A DNA stretch of 64,000 bases, from the NCBI RefSeq assembly GCF_004366595.1, contig NZ_SORE01000007.1, forward strand, positions 244,556 through 308,555. The letters run 5' to 3'. Made by a program: the position numbers and the translations under genes. Shown here in pieces: positions 27,418 to 36,970 of the stretch. The DNA comes from Paraburkholderia rhizosphaerae. GTDB taxonomy: Bacteria; Pseudomonadota; Gammaproteobacteria; Burkholderiales; Burkholderiaceae. Numbering within the stretch: the first letter of the stretch is position 1; each line of letters starts with the position of its first letter. A model generated the notes under the pieces. It ran no database searches. It worked only from the letters and a program-made list of their open reading frames with translations, and was not told the DNA's origin.

Positions 27418-28092
27418 TCAGAAAACCGTCATCGCATACAGATCCGGCGACAGCGCCGGCGTATTCAGTATCGAACTCAGGTTCATCCCGCCGATCAGCG
27501 GCGGCTGTACGTAAAACGCCTCGACTGCGTATGCAATCTGTCCGTTCGATAGTTGCCCCTGCAACAATGCAACCTGCGGCGAATTCTTGCCGGGGCTCGG
27601 CAGCCCCGCGCAACTGCCCGTGCCGTCGGTCGACCATGACGTACCGCCGCTGCTGCCGCAGTTCCACAGCTTGCTCGACGCGGCCGCGTCGTTGCCGCCG
27701 TTCCAGCGGTACTGCGCGACCACGACGCCAGTGCAATTGTTGCCGTTTGCATCGCAATTGTTGTTGCCGATAATCTGCGTGATGTAGATCATCCCGTTCG
27801 CGCTCATATTGAGCGGCGGCGTCGTCATCGTCAGCGACGACATGATCGTTTGCATCGGGAACGTCAGCGACGCGCGCGATGCGAGGTTCGCGCCTTCCCG
27901 GCTGACGTTGATCAGAATCATCTGCGCCTGCATGTTGCGCGCGAAGTCGACCACCGGCAGCGCGATCGCGACGAGAATGGGCAGCAGCAGCGCCATTTCG
28001 ATCGCCGCGGTGCCGCGTTGGCGACGCGTCGTGGCGCGAGCGCCCCGGCGTTTGCGTTCACGGTTCGGTCGTGGGTTCATCGGGTGGCTCAT
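27418..28092 (-). CDS. tadF: TadE/TadF-like pseudopilin
   Basis: A 224-residue membrane protein with the TadE signature: basic leader, then RQRGTAAIEMALLLPILVAIALPVVDFAR (glutamate after the predicted processing site, one helix). The periplasmic part is Asn/Ser/Gly rich with several cysteines. AGGAGG precedes the start at eight bases. It begins 4 bp after the previous tadE-like gene. I call it tadF by position; TadE and TadF are not safely told apart by sequence. Confidence 0.82.
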   Translation of the reverse strand: MSHPMNPRPNRERKRRGARATTRRQRGTAAIEMALLLPILVAIALPVVDFARNMQAQMILINVSREGANLASRASLTFPMQTIMSSLTMTTPPLNMSANGMIYITQIIGNNNCDANGNNCTGVVVAQYRWNGGNDAAASSKLWNCGSSGGTSWSTDGTGSCAGLPSPGKNSPQVALLQGQLSNGQIAYAVEAFYVQPPLIGGMNLSSILNTPALSPDLYAMTVF

Positions 28093-28096
28093 CGCA

Positions 28097-28657
28097 TCAA
28101 CCTCCTGAGAAACCTTCATTGCGCATCGTCGCTGCAACGCTGAACGTGTACAGCCCGTTCGCGAAGAACGGCCGAGCCAGCGGCGTCAACAGCGGCCACG
28201 AGCAATTCACCTGCAGCACGATGATGTCGCCCGGATTGCCGAACATCGTGTTCGAGTAGCTGCCTTGCGCCGCGTAGTTGTTGCTCTTGCCGTTCACCGT
28301 GATCGTGTAGCTCGGCGACACCATGTCGTACAGACCCATCGAGCTGTTTCTGATTTCCTGGATCACCGCGAGATAGCGCTGCCGGTTCGATGCGTTCGGG
28401 TCGAGATTGCTCTGGCCGGTGACCGCGTAGCGCGCGCCCTCGCGCACCGCGTATTGCATCGTCAGGTTCACCCACAGCGAGATGCACAGGTCCAGTCCGA
28501 CAAACAGCAGCAGGAACAGCAATGGTGCGATCAGCGCGAATTCGACCGCGGCCGCGCCGCGCTGCCGGCAACGCGCGACGATGGTTCGTGGCGTTCGTTG
28601 CGTTCCCGGGCGGTGGTGTCGTCCGTGTTTGTGTCGCATCGGCAAGCGCATGTTCAT
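28097..28657 (-). CDS. tadE: TadE-like pseudopilin
   Basis: A 186-residue minor pseudopilin. A long basic leader is followed by CRQRGAAAVEFALIAPLLFLLLF, the TadE helix with the conserved glutamate, then YAVREGARYAV. It is probably processed by the TadV/CpaA prepilin peptidase of the same locus. AAGGAG supports the start at MNMRLPM; an earlier ATG (28693) lacks a site. Confidence 0.86.
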   Translation of the reverse strand: MNMRLPMRHKHGRHHRPGTQRTPRTIVARCRQRGAAAVEFALIAPLLFLLLFVGLDLCISLWVNLTMQYAVREGARYAVTGQSNLDPNASNRQRYLAVIQEIRNSSMGLYDMVSPSYTITVNGKSNNYAAQGSYSNTMFGNPGDIIVLQVNCSWPLLTPLARPFFANGLYTFSVAATMRNEGFSGG

Positions 28658-28701
28658 GTTCGCTCCTTGTCGCTTCGCGTTCGTGCGCGCCACAATCCGC
28701 G

Positions 28702-29676
28702 TTAGCCGCCGATACGCTGGACGGCCGGCGCGAGCATCCGCATCGTCTGGATGGCGGCCGGGCCGATCAGCACGATCAGCAGCGTCGGGAAAATAAAGAA
28801 GATCAGCGGAAACAGCAGCTTCAGCGCGATCTTCGCGGCCTTCTCCTCCGCACGCAGGCGGCGCTTCGTGCGCAGGTTGTCGGTGTACACGCGCAGGGAC
28901 TCGCCGATGCTCGTGCCGAAGCGGTCCGCCTGGATCAGCATCGTGCTCAAGGTGTCGATGTCCTCGACGCCGGTGCGCAGCGCGAGGTTGCGCAGCGCCT
29001 TGTCGCGGCCCGAGCCCGCGCGCAGTTCGAGCAGCACCAGTTCGAATTCGTCGCGCAGCGCCTTGCTGCGCGTGCCGATTTCTTCCGTGACGCGCGCGAG
29101 CGCCGCGTCAAAGCCAAGACCCGCTTCGACGCAGACGGTCATCAGATCGACCGCGTCGGGCAGGTCTTCGAACAGCATCAGTTTGCGCCGCTCGATCAGG
29201 CGCGCGAGCACGCCGTTGGGCAGATAGAACCCGAACGCCGATGCGCCGAGCACGGTTGCCAGCACAAACGCAGGCGGCGCGCCGTGCAGCTTCGCCGACA
29301 GCGACAGCAGCGCGATCGCGGGCAGCGCCAACGCCAGCATCGTCTTCGCGCCAAAGTAGATCGCGGGCGCCGATTCGCTGCGCAGCCCCGCATTCAGAAA
29401 ACGCACGCGCAGCAGCGAGTCGTTCCAGTTTTCCTTCGGCAACGAGAACTTCGCGACACGCGACGACACCCGTGCGAATTTCTCGACCCACTTGCCGTCA
29501 TCCGCTTGCAGGCCCGGTTGCAGACCCGCTTGCGGATCGATGTCGCCCGCCGGCACGCCGATCTGGCCGATGCGCCGCTTCAGCGGATCGGGCCGCAGCA
29601 GGCTCATCCCTTTGAGGACCGCGCTGAAGACGATCACGAACACCAGCACAAGCACCACGATCTGGTCGACTCTCAT
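28702..29676 (-). CDS. tadC: Tad pilus inner-membrane protein TadC
   Basis: GspF-type inner-membrane platform protein, 324 residues, partner of TadB. Family text is clear: EDLPDAVDLMTVCVEAGLGFDAALARV near residue 165, then ADRFGTSIGESLRVYTDNLRTKRR near residue 255, with terminal helices LLFPLIFFIFPTLLIVLIGPA. GGAAG precedes the start. Next gene (tadB) is 52 bp upstream. Confidence 0.94.
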   Translation of the reverse strand: MRVDQIVVLVLVFVIVFSAVLKGMSLLRPDPLKRRIGQIGVPAGDIDPQAGLQPGLQADDGKWVEKFARVSSRVAKFSLPKENWNDSLLRVRFLNAGLRSESAPAIYFGAKTMLALALPAIALLSLSAKLHGAPPAFVLATVLGASAFGFYLPNGVLARLIERRKLMLFEDLPDAVDLMTVCVEAGLGFDAALARVTEEIGTRSKALRDEFELVLLELRAGSGRDKALRNLALRTGVEDIDTLSTMLIQADRFGTSIGESLRVYTDNLRTKRRLRAEEKAAKIALKLLFPLIFFIFPTLLIVLIGPAAIQTMRMLAPAVQRIGG

Positions 29677-29728
29677 AAGCTTCCGGTTGCCCCGCCCCCG
29701 TTCAATCGTTGTCGTTGTTGCGCGAATC

Positions 29729-30706
29729 TCATACGTGGATCCGCACGATCTTGCGTGACCAGAAAATGCCTGACAGCATGAACACGAGGGCCGTCGACGC
29801 GAGCTTCATGCCGGCCACGTCGGTCCAGAAAATGCGCATCAGCCCCGGGTTGATCAGCATGATCACGCCGCCGAGCGCGAACGGCAGCAGGCACAGAATC
29901 CATGCGGACAGCCGCCCTTCGGCCGACAGCACGCGCACCTTGCCGAGCAGTTTCAGGCGCTCGCGAATGATCATGCTGATGTTGTTCAGAATCTCCGCGA
30001 GATTGCCGCCCGCTTCGCGCTGGATCAACACCGCAATCACGAAGTAGCGCAGGTCGTCGAGCGGCACGCGCGACACCATGTTTTGCAGCGCGTCGCTCAT
30101 CGATGCGCCGAAGTTGATCTCATCGAAGGCGAGCTTGAACTCGCCGCCAAGCGGCTGCGGCATTTCATCGCCGACCATGCCGAGCGCACTCGGAAACGAA
30201 TGGCCGGCGAGCATCGCGCGCGCGACGAGGTCGGCGGCTTCCGGTAGCTGCTGTTCGAGCAGCTTCATGCGCTTCGCACGCTTGCTCCGCACGACCCACC
30301 ACGGCATCGGCGCGCACAACGCGGTGAGCACGAGCGCAATGAACAGCGGCTGATGCATCACCAGCGCGACGCCGAACGCACCGCCCGCACACGCGCCGAC
30401 ATAGACGAAAAAGCGCTTGATGGTCCAGTCGAGCCCCGCTTGCAGCAGCACGCGCTGCAACGCCTGCGCGCGTGGCAGACGCATCAGCAGACGCGCGGTG
30501 AACGACGCATCGTCGAGGCCGCCGTTCTTCAGGATCGATCCCGGACCGGCGTTCGCGTCCGCCGGAGTCGCGAGCGCGCGCACCCGCGCGTTCACGCGCT
30601 TGACCTGCGCGCCGTGCTTGCCGTGCCACCACAGGTACAAGCCTTCGATCGCCAGCACCGTCGCGATGAACAGCAGCACGACGAAGCCGATAAACGACGT
30701 ATTCAT
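29729..30706 (-). CDS. tadB: Tad pilus inner-membrane protein TadB
   Basis: GspF-type platform protein, 325 residues. The cytoplasmic domain contains EQQLPEAADLVARAMLAGHSFPSAL and INFGASMSDALQNMVSRV, followed by ALVIQREAGGNLAEILNN-type text (here VLIQREAGGNLAEIL) and two C-terminal helices. AAAGGAG is before the start. Forms the membrane platform with TadC under the TadA ATPase. Confidence 0.94.
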   Translation of the reverse strand: MNTSFIGFVVLLFIATVLAIEGLYLWWHGKHGAQVKRVNARVRALATPADANAGPGSILKNGGLDDASFTARLLMRLPRAQALQRVLLQAGLDWTIKRFFVYVGACAGGAFGVALVMHQPLFIALVLTALCAPMPWWVVRSKRAKRMKLLEQQLPEAADLVARAMLAGHSFPSALGMVGDEMPQPLGGEFKLAFDEINFGASMSDALQNMVSRVPLDDLRYFVIAVLIQREAGGNLAEILNNISMIIRERLKLLGKVRVLSAEGRLSAWILCLLPFALGGVIMLINPGLMRIFWTDVAGMKLASTALVFMLSGIFWSRKIVRIHV

Positions 30707-30750
30707 GACCCGCTCCTTTGTGTCGCTTTCCTGACGTCTATCCGCCGCGG

Positions 30751-32127
30751 TTACACTTCGAAGCGCCGCGCCGGATCGAACACGCTATCCGGCAACGACA
30801 GACCGAAGGCGGCCAGCCGCTCGCAGAACTTCGGCCGCACACCGGTCGCGCAGAAATAGCCGCGCACGCTGCCGTCCTGATCGACGCCGGTGCGCTTGAA
30901 CGTGAAAATCTCCTGCGTATTGATCACTTCGCCTTCCATGCCGGTGATCTCCTGAATGCTCATCAGCTTGCGGCGTCCGTCAGTCAGGCGCGACGCCTGC
31001 ACGACAACCGACACCGCGGACGCGATCTGCTGGCGCATCGCCTTCACCGGCATCGCAATGCCGCCCATCGACACCATGTTTTCAAGGCGCGTCAGCGCGT
31101 CGCGCGGCGTATTCGCGTGCAGCGTCGCCATCGATCCTTCGTGCCCGGTGTTCATCGCGTGCAGCATGTCGAGCGCCTCGCCGCCGCGCACTTCGCCAAG
31201 CACAATGCGGTCCGGCCGCATCCGCAGCGCGTTGCGCACCAGCGCGCGCTGCGAGATTTCGCCCTTGCCTTCGATATTCGGCGGACGCGTTTCAAGGCGC
31301 AGCACGTGTTCCTGACGCAGTTGCAGTTCGGCGGCGTCCTCGATCGTCACGATGCGTTCATCGCCTGGAATAAAGCCCGACAGCAGGTTTAGCAGCGTCG
31401 TCTTGCCGCTGCCGGTGCCGCCCGAAATCAGCACGTTCAGCTTCGATTTGATCAGCGCTTCGAGCAGTTGCGCCATCGCCGGCGTAAAGCTGCGGTTGTT
31501 CAGCATGTCGTCGACGGTCAGTGGGTTCACCGCAAAACGGCGAATCGATACCAGCGGCCCGTCGATCGCCGACGGCGGAATGATCGCGTTCACGCGCGAA
31601 CCGTCGGGCAACCGCGCATCGACCATCGGCGTCGATTCGTCGATACGCCGCCCGACGCGCGACACGATCCGCTCGATCACCTTCATCAGATGCGCGTCGT
31701 CGTAGAACGTGATGTCGGTCAGCTCGAGCTTGCCGCGCCGCTCGACGTACACATGCTGCGACGTGTTCACCAGAATGTCCGAGATGGTCGGGTCGTTCAG
31801 CAGCGGTTCGAGCGGACCGAGGCCGAGCATTTCGTCCTGCACGTCCTGCACGAGGCGCTTGCGCTCGGCCTCGTTCATCGGCACTTTGTCTTCGTCGACG
31901 ATCCGCTCGACGAGTTGCGCGAGCTCGCGCTTCACCTGCTCCGGCGATAGCCGCTGCAGCTTGTCCAGCTCGACGCGCTCGATGATCGTCTGGTGGATGC
32001 TCATCTTCAGCTGCTGGTACGCCTGGCGCGCCGCCCTGGTTTCCTGCGATGCCGGCGAGGCCGTGCCCGCGGCCGGCGTATCCGCGACGAGGTCGCTTTG
32101 CATCAGAAGTTGTTCGCGCAGTGACAT
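30751..32127 (-). CDS. tadA: Tad pilus assembly ATPase TadA/CpaF
   Basis: Type II/IV secretion ATPase of 458 residues that powers Flp pilus assembly. Walker A is [12 protein letters not shown] near residue 240; the Asp box follows ([10 protein letters not shown]), then Walker B and the His box ([20 protein letters not shown]). N-terminal residues 60-110 carry the CpaF helical region. Typical length. GGAGA precedes the start. Confidence 0.96.
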   Translation of the reverse strand: MSLREQLLMQSDLVADTPAAGTASPASQETRAARQAYQQLKMSIHQTIIERVELDKLQRLSPEQVKRELAQLVERIVDEDKVPMNEAERKRLVQDVQDEMLGLGPLEPLLNDPTISDILVNTSQHVYVERRGKLELTDITFYDDAHLMKVIERIVSRVGRRIDESTPMVDARLPDGSRVNAIIPPSAIDGPLVSIRRFAVNPLTVDDMLNNRSFTPAMAQLLEALIKSKLNVLISGGTGSGKTTLLNLLSGFIPGDERIVTIEDAAELQLRQEHVLRLETRPPNIEGKGEISQRALVRNALRMRPDRIVLGEVRGGEALDMLHAMNTGHEGSMATLHANTPRDALTRLENMVSMGGIAMPVKAMRQQIASAVSVVVQASRLTDGRRKLMSIQEITGMEGEVINTQEIFTFKRTGVDQDGSVRGYFCATGVRPKFCERLAAFGLSLPDSVFDPARRFEV

Positions 32128-32170
32128 GCTGGTCTCCGGCTCGGTGGTCCGCTTCGTTTGTTAGTGACGG

Positions 32171-33373
32171 TTAGTGGCTCGGCTTCAGTTGCTGCCGCGT
32201 GTCGGGCTTCGCCGCGAAGAGCCGCGCGAACATCCGCTTTTCCGGCGCGCTGTCGAGCGGGCACAGCAGCGTCGCGAGCGCGTCGATGCTTTTCGTCAGC
32301 GCGCCGTTCCTCGCAACGCTGTGCAGCGGCACGCCCTGGTTCACCGCATGACCGGCGCTTGTCGCATCATGCGGCAGCAGATGCGCGGGCTTCGTGCCCA
32401 GCGTGCGCTCGATCGCGTCGAGCCCGACCTGCGCGCGCTTGTCGTAGTGGTTGACGATCAGCCGCGTCTTGCTCGACGCGTAGCCGAGCTGACCGAACAG
32501 ATCGAGCAGCCGGCGCGTGGCATGCAGATGCGGCACGCTCTGCTGCAGCACCACGCCAACCGCATCGCTTTGATCGAGTACATGAATGGATAGCGGATTG
32601 ATGCTCTGGCCAACGTCGCACAGCACGATGTCGTATTGGTCGCGCACCAGCGCGAGCACGCGCTGCAGATGCGACGCGCGCAGTTCCGCCGCCTTGACCG
32701 GATCGCCCGCGCCCGCGAGCACATCGAGATTCGGATGCACGCGCGCGACGCACGCTTCGAAAAATGCCGCGTCGAGCCGGTCGATCTGCGTCGCGAGGTC
32801 GTACAGCGTCGCGGGCGGCGCCTTGTCCGACAGCAGCAGATTCGCGTCGGCGAATTGCTGGTTCAGGTCGATCAGCAGCACGCGCTTGTCGCGCGACGCC
32901 GCGAGTGCATAGCCGACATTGGCGGTAAGCAGCGTCGTGCCGCAACCGCCCTTGCCGGCGGCGAACGCGAGCACGCGTCCGGCGCGCCGCGTGTGCGCGT
33001 TCTTCTTGCTCGCGACATGTGCGAGCTCGCGCGCGAACGCGGTCGCATCGAGCGGCCAGGACAGCACATGCCGCACGCCCGCGCGCATCGCCGCCTTCAG
33101 CATGTCGGTCGACACCTCGGCGGTCACCAGCATGCAGCTGAGATTCGGTGCCTGTGCGCTCGCTTCCTCGATCGCCGCGAGATCCGCGGCCGCAAGAGCG
33201 CTGTCTTCGATGATCAGCAGATCCGCCTTCCTGATCAGCGACGCATGTTTCGCGAGCGCCCGCGCGGCGCCCGTTTCATTTCGAAGCGTATGAGCGACGC
33301 CGCTATCGCGCAGCATCGCGGTGATCTGAGCCGCGCATGCGTCGCTCGCCGAAACCAGAAGAATATCGATCAT
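32171..33373 (-). CDS. tadZ: Tad pilus localisation protein TadZ/CpaE
   Basis: A 400-residue protein with an atypical receiver domain (1-125: LLVSASDACAAQITAML, no canonical phospho-acceptor pocket) and a MinD/ParA-like ATPase domain. The deviant Walker A is GKGGCGTTLLTAN near residue 140. TadZ/CpaE proteins position the Tad machine at a pole. GAGGGAGAG precedes the ATG. Confidence 0.92.
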   Translation of the reverse strand: MIDILLVSASDACAAQITAMLRDSGVAHTLRNETGAARALAKHASLIRKADLLIIEDSALAAADLAAIEEASAQAPNLSCMLVTAEVSTDMLKAAMRAGVRHVLSWPLDATAFARELAHVASKKNAHTRRAGRVLAFAAGKGGCGTTLLTANVGYALAASRDKRVLLIDLNQQFADANLLLSDKAPPATLYDLATQIDRLDAAFFEACVARVHPNLDVLAGAGDPVKAAELRASHLQRVLALVRDQYDIVLCDVGQSINPLSIHVLDQSDAVGVVLQQSVPHLHATRRLLDLFGQLGYASSKTRLIVNHYDKRAQVGLDAIERTLGTKPAHLLPHDATSAGHAVNQGVPLHSVARNGALTKSIDALATLLCPLDSAPEKRMFARLFAAKPDTRQQLKPSH

Positions 33374-33427
33374 GTTGGCTCTCCCTCGCCACCTGTGCCG
33401 GCCGGTCCGCGCGGGCCGGCGCGCGGA

Positions 33428-33715
33428 TTAGTTGCCGGCCCCGACGCCGATTGTGAAGACGTTGGTCGGCGGCGTCGGCGCGGTGAACGACTTGACGTAC
33501 GCGGTCTGCGCGGCATCGGCGGCGCGGCCGTCGACGCCCGCGACCGGGTTCGTGTTGTCCGATGCGTCCGGGTTCAGCGTCTGCATTTGACGGATCTGCG
33601 TGACCGCGTAGCCGAAGTTGCGGTCCCACGCCGGCGTCGACGTCATGCATGCGCCGAGCGTCGTGCATGCGCCGAAGCTGAGTGCGATGCGCAGCAGGAT
33701 CTGGAATGTGTTCAT
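33428..33715 (-). CDS. Small Tad-locus lipoprotein
   Basis: A 95-residue lipoprotein with a signal peptide ending LGAC (lipidated C23). The mature part is short, polar and rich in N, T, A and P. It lies between the secretin and TadZ genes, the place of the CpaD/TadD-type outer-membrane lipoprotein in other loci, but it is too short to be called CpaD. Likely helps secretin insertion. GGAGA precedes the ATG at 33715; one further upstream Met (METS) is less likely. Confidence 0.75.
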   Translation of the reverse strand: MNTFQILLRIALSFGACTTLGACMTSTPAWDRNFGYAVTQIRQMQTLNPDASDNTNPVAGVDGRAADAAQTAYVKSFTAPTPPTNVFTIGVGAGN

Positions 33716-33744
33716 GCTGGTCTCCATCAGGGTGGTTCAGCTCG

Positions 33745-35952
33745 TCAGTGCAGCGAGGCCGGCGGCGTGTCGGGTTGCGCAGCGAGCGGTGTGCTGTCCA
33801 CGCGCGCGGTCGAGACCGGCTGCGTGCGAGGTTCATCGGGCGCGGCGGTCCGCGCCATTTGCGTTGCGACTGCGGCGCTGGGCTCGGGTGGCTGCGGCGG
33901 GCTCGAGACCGACAGCGCGGCGGCGTCGGACGACGGGCTGGGGCGTGGTGCCGGCGTACCGGGTGCGGCAGGCATTGCGGGCGTGACCGGCGCGAGCGGC
34001 GGCGTAACCGGGGCCTTGCGCGTGTTCAGGTTCGAAGCGTCCGCTTGCGCACTGCCAGCGGGACCTGCCACCGGCTGCTGACCCAACGCATCCGCTGCTC
34101 CGGTGGCCGGCTGCGGAGCGGCCTGCGCGGGCGTCCCATGGCTGGCCGGCACGCTACCTGACGGTTCAGGCGCGACGGCGGGCGCACCCGATGCCGGGGC
34201 GGCCGGCGCCGCAGGCTGGCGGCCTTCCATATTGCCGGTTGCATAAACATCTCCTTCGTTGACGTGCGTGAAAGTGTCCGTGGGCATCGGATACGCCCTC
34301 GGCAGCGGTTTAGCGAGGCGCGGCGTGACGACGAACACGAGCTCGGTCTTGTCTTCCTGGAAATTCGTGCTGCGGAACAGCGCACCGAGCACCGGCACTT
34401 CGCCGACGCCGGGCAGCGCCTTGATCGTGCCCGTCACATTGCTCTTGATCAGTCCGCCGATCGCGAAGCTCTGGCCGTCGTACACCTGGATGGTCGTGGT
34501 CGCGCGGCGCGTCGTGATGAGCGGCAGGATCGCCGTGCTGTTGACGCCGCCCGCGGTCACCGCGACACCGGTCGGCGACAGCTCCGACACTTCCGGCGCG
34601 ACCTTCAGGTTGATGCGGCCGTTCTCGAGCACGGTCGGTGTGAACGTGAGGCCGACACCGAACAGCTCTTCCTGCAGCGTGATGGTCGTGCCGCCGCCGC
34701 CATTGCTTTGCGGCACTGGAATAAACACCTTGCCGCCCGCGAGGAAGCTCGCCTCCTGTCCGCTGATCGCCATCAGGTTCGGCTCCGCGAGAATCTTCAC
34801 GAGCTGGTCGGTCTTCTGCGCGTCGATCGCGAGATTGAGCGGCAGGTTGTTCGCTTTCGATGCGGCCGCGATGCCCAGGCCGCCCGACAGGAATTGCGCG
34901 AGCAGACCGAAACTCCAGGAGCCGATGCTGCCTTGCAGATTCACTTGCGCGCCGAGCTGGTCGATCAGCGTCTTCGATACTTCGGCGACTTTCACTTCGA
35001 GCATCACCTGTTGCGGCGACGCGATCTGCAACATGTTGATCACGCGCTGCGACTTGTCTGCACCGCCGTTGAGTCCGCCCGCCGCGCCGCCGGCGCCGAA
35101 CGCGACCGGCATGACGCCGGCGATCGGCAGCGGGCCCGCGCCGGCCGATGCTGCGGCTGCGTGTCCACCAGGCGCCGGCAGCGCGGAATTCGGGCGTGAT
35201 GTGAATGCATGCGCGAGATCGATGATGCGCGTCGCTACCGTCGCGTCGCTGACGGAGCCGGTCAGCACCAGCGCGTCGCCGGCGGCCATCACCTGCACGC
35301 CGCGCTCGTTCGGCATCAGCCGATGAATGGTCTGCTGCAGCCCGGCCGGATCGGCGCCCACGACCACGTCGATCACACTGCATGAGCCGCTCTTGCCTTG
35401 CACGATCATATTGGTCGTGCCGATGTCGGAGCCGAGCAGATAGAGCGTCTCCGGCGACACCAGCATCGTCTGCACGATCGCCGGGTTGCCGACCGTGCGC
35501 TGCCGGACGGGCTCGCCCAGATTGACGAGCGTCGATTTGCCGAGTGGTACGTTCACCGTGCTCTGGTCGGTGACCGTCCCCGTGCAGTTCGGTCCCTTGC
35601 CGCCGCTCACCATCGACAGGCCGCCGGCTCCGCCAGCAGCGCCGCGCGCGGCGCGAGCCGGTGTGTTCGCGGCGACCGTCACCGGTATCTGCGGCAGCGG
35701 CACGTCGGCGGCCGCCACCGTTGCCGGAATGGTTGGCGCCTGGATCACGGCCGCCGGCATTGTCCTGCCAATCGGCCCGGTAGCCGCGGACCGGTCGCCG
35801 ATACTCTCCGCCTGCGCGGTCGGGAGCACCCACAGGAACGCGCCGATCGTTCCCAACATGACGGTCAGCGCAAAGCGTCCTGCCGTCGATCCTTGCATCC
35901 TCGCTTCACGTGCTGGCGAGCCATGCGCCAGACGAGCCGATTTCGCGTTCAT
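33745..35952 (-). CDS. cpaC: Tad pilus secretin CpaC/RcpA
   Basis: Outer-membrane secretin of 735 residues. A signal peptide ending AQA (about residue 48) follows a long basic leader. The periplasmic N domains include LVNLGEPVRQRTVGNPAIVQTMLVSPETLYL-type text near residues 140-170 (typical CpaC). The secretin core runs from ~350 to ~590 and ends VPVLGALFRST and TELVFVVTPRLAKPLP. The last ~140 residues are a Pro/Ala-rich tail not seen in short CpaC proteins. GGGGGAAGG precedes the ATG. Confidence 0.94.
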   Translation of the reverse strand: MNAKSARLAHGSPAREARMQGSTAGRFALTVMLGTIGAFLWVLPTAQAESIGDRSAATGPIGRTMPAAVIQAPTIPATVAAADVPLPQIPVTVAANTPARAARGAAGGAGGLSMVSGGKGPNCTGTVTDQSTVNVPLGKSTLVNLGEPVRQRTVGNPAIVQTMLVSPETLYLLGSDIGTTNMIVQGKSGSCSVIDVVVGADPAGLQQTIHRLMPNERGVQVMAAGDALVLTGSVSDATVATRIIDLAHAFTSRPNSALPAPGGHAAAASAGAGPLPIAGVMPVAFGAGGAAGGLNGGADKSQRVINMLQIASPQQVMLEVKVAEVSKTLIDQLGAQVNLQGSIGSWSFGLLAQFLSGGLGIAAASKANNLPLNLAIDAQKTDQLVKILAEPNLMAISGQEASFLAGGKVFIPVPQSNGGGGTTITLQEELFGVGLTFTPTVLENGRINLKVAPEVSELSPTGVAVTAGGVNSTAILPLITTRRATTTIQVYDGQSFAIGGLIKSNVTGTIKALPGVGEVPVLGALFRSTNFQEDKTELVFVVTPRLAKPLPRAYPMPTDTFTHVNEGDVYATGNMEGRQPAAPAAPASGAPAVAPEPSGSVPASHGTPAQAAPQPATGAADALGQQPVAGPAGSAQADASNLNTRKAPVTPPLAPVTPAMPAAPGTPAPRPSPSSDAAALSVSSPPQPPEPSAAVATQMARTAAPDEPRTQPVSTARVDSTPLAAQPDTPPASLH

Positions 35953-36034
35953 GTCCTTCCCCCGTTCACGTGCTGCCTTTACCGCTTATATGAGTTGCTG
36001 GGTATTGCGTACTGCGTGCTTGTTGTTGCGGGTC

Positions 36035-36069
36035 CGTTGTTCGTTGTTCGTTGTTCGTTGCTTGTTGTT
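36035..36069. repeat. Short tandem repeat CGTTGTT
   Basis: Three perfect copies of a 7-base unit (36035-36055) and two imperfect copies (to 36069) lie between the cpaB stop and the cpaC start, where the spacing of the two genes is 123 bp. Copy number may vary between strains. Confidence 0.75.
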
Positions 36070-36075
36070 TGTAGC

Positions 36076-36909
36076 CTAGAAACACTCTTTCGCCGTCTCG
36101 CCGCCGACGATCACCCGCACGCAGTTCGCGGGCTCGCGCGCCACCACCTTGCGGATCGGGCGCGGTGCCGGTGCGGGTGCGGAGGCCGGTTCGGGCGCCG
36201 CGACATCGAGCAGCGTCGAGCGCGTCGCGCCGGCGGTCGTCGTGGCCTTCGGGTCGACCTGGTTGCGCAGCACCAGCGACAACGTGCCGATGCTGCGGGC
36301 AAGATCGATCTTCTCTGCCTGGTCCGGCGTGACTTCGAGCGTCACCGCATCGACCACTTTCGGCTTGGTCTCGTCGCGCGCCACTTCCTGCGCGATCGCG
36401 AGCACCAGAATCTTTTCGAGCACGATCTTCGAGATGTGCTGATCGCGCGAACCGCTCGCCATGCCCGGTTCTTTCTCCGTGTTGACGATGATGTCGACAT
36501 AGTTGCCCGGCAACGCGAAGCCCGCGACGCCGATCACGTCGTTCACGCGCACCGTGATTGCACGCTTGCCTTCGTTGATCACCGCCGACAGACCGCCGAC
36601 CGTTCCCACCGGCGACAGCTTCGCCTCGAGCACCGGTTCGCCGTGCAGCGTGCTTTCCTTCAGCACGCGGCCGTCGAGCTTCTGTGGGTCGCTGAACGTG
36701 CCCGGCGGCACGCTGGTCGATGGCCAGTCGACCACTTTCAGCACGTCCGGCGTCAGGCGCTGGCCGAGGCTGATATCGGCCGTCGCGACGACCACTTTGG
36801 CAGCCGATGAGGTCGTCTGCGAGATCATCCAGCGCGAGCCGAAGACCACCGCCGCCAGGCCCGCCGCCGTCGCGAGCAGCAGCATGAATATCGCGCGTGA
36901 GTTGTTCAT
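36076..36909 (-). CDS. cpaB: Tad pilus assembly protein CpaB/RcpC
   Basis: A 277-residue protein with an N-terminal membrane anchor (AIFMLLLATAAGLAAVVFG) and a SAF domain (VVVATADISLGQRLTPDVLKVVDW near residues 40-65). The C-terminal part is the RcpC/CpaB domain with LVLRNQVDP. It is thought to bind peptidoglycan or help secretin. GGAGA precedes the ATG. The final cysteine-containing tail (AKECF) is unusual but present in some relatives. Confidence 0.92.
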   Translation of the reverse strand: MNNSRAIFMLLLATAAGLAAVVFGSRWMISQTTSSAAKVVVATADISLGQRLTPDVLKVVDWPSTSVPPGTFSDPQKLDGRVLKESTLHGEPVLEAKLSPVGTVGGLSAVINEGKRAITVRVNDVIGVAGFALPGNYVDIIVNTEKEPGMASGSRDQHISKIVLEKILVLAIAQEVARDETKPKVVDAVTLEVTPDQAEKIDLARSIGTLSLVLRNQVDPKATTTAGATRSTLLDVAAPEPASAPAPAPRPIRKVVAREPANCVRVIVGGETAKECF

Positions 36910-36970
36910 GTCGGGTCTCCTACTCTGTTCCGTTACTCGATTCTTGATATCGATCGTTGCGTTCGGCGGA

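Noticed and set aside
32636..34081. 481-codon plus-strand frame across tadZ and the secretin end
   Set aside because: Crosses two real genes on the other strand; no motif or start signal.
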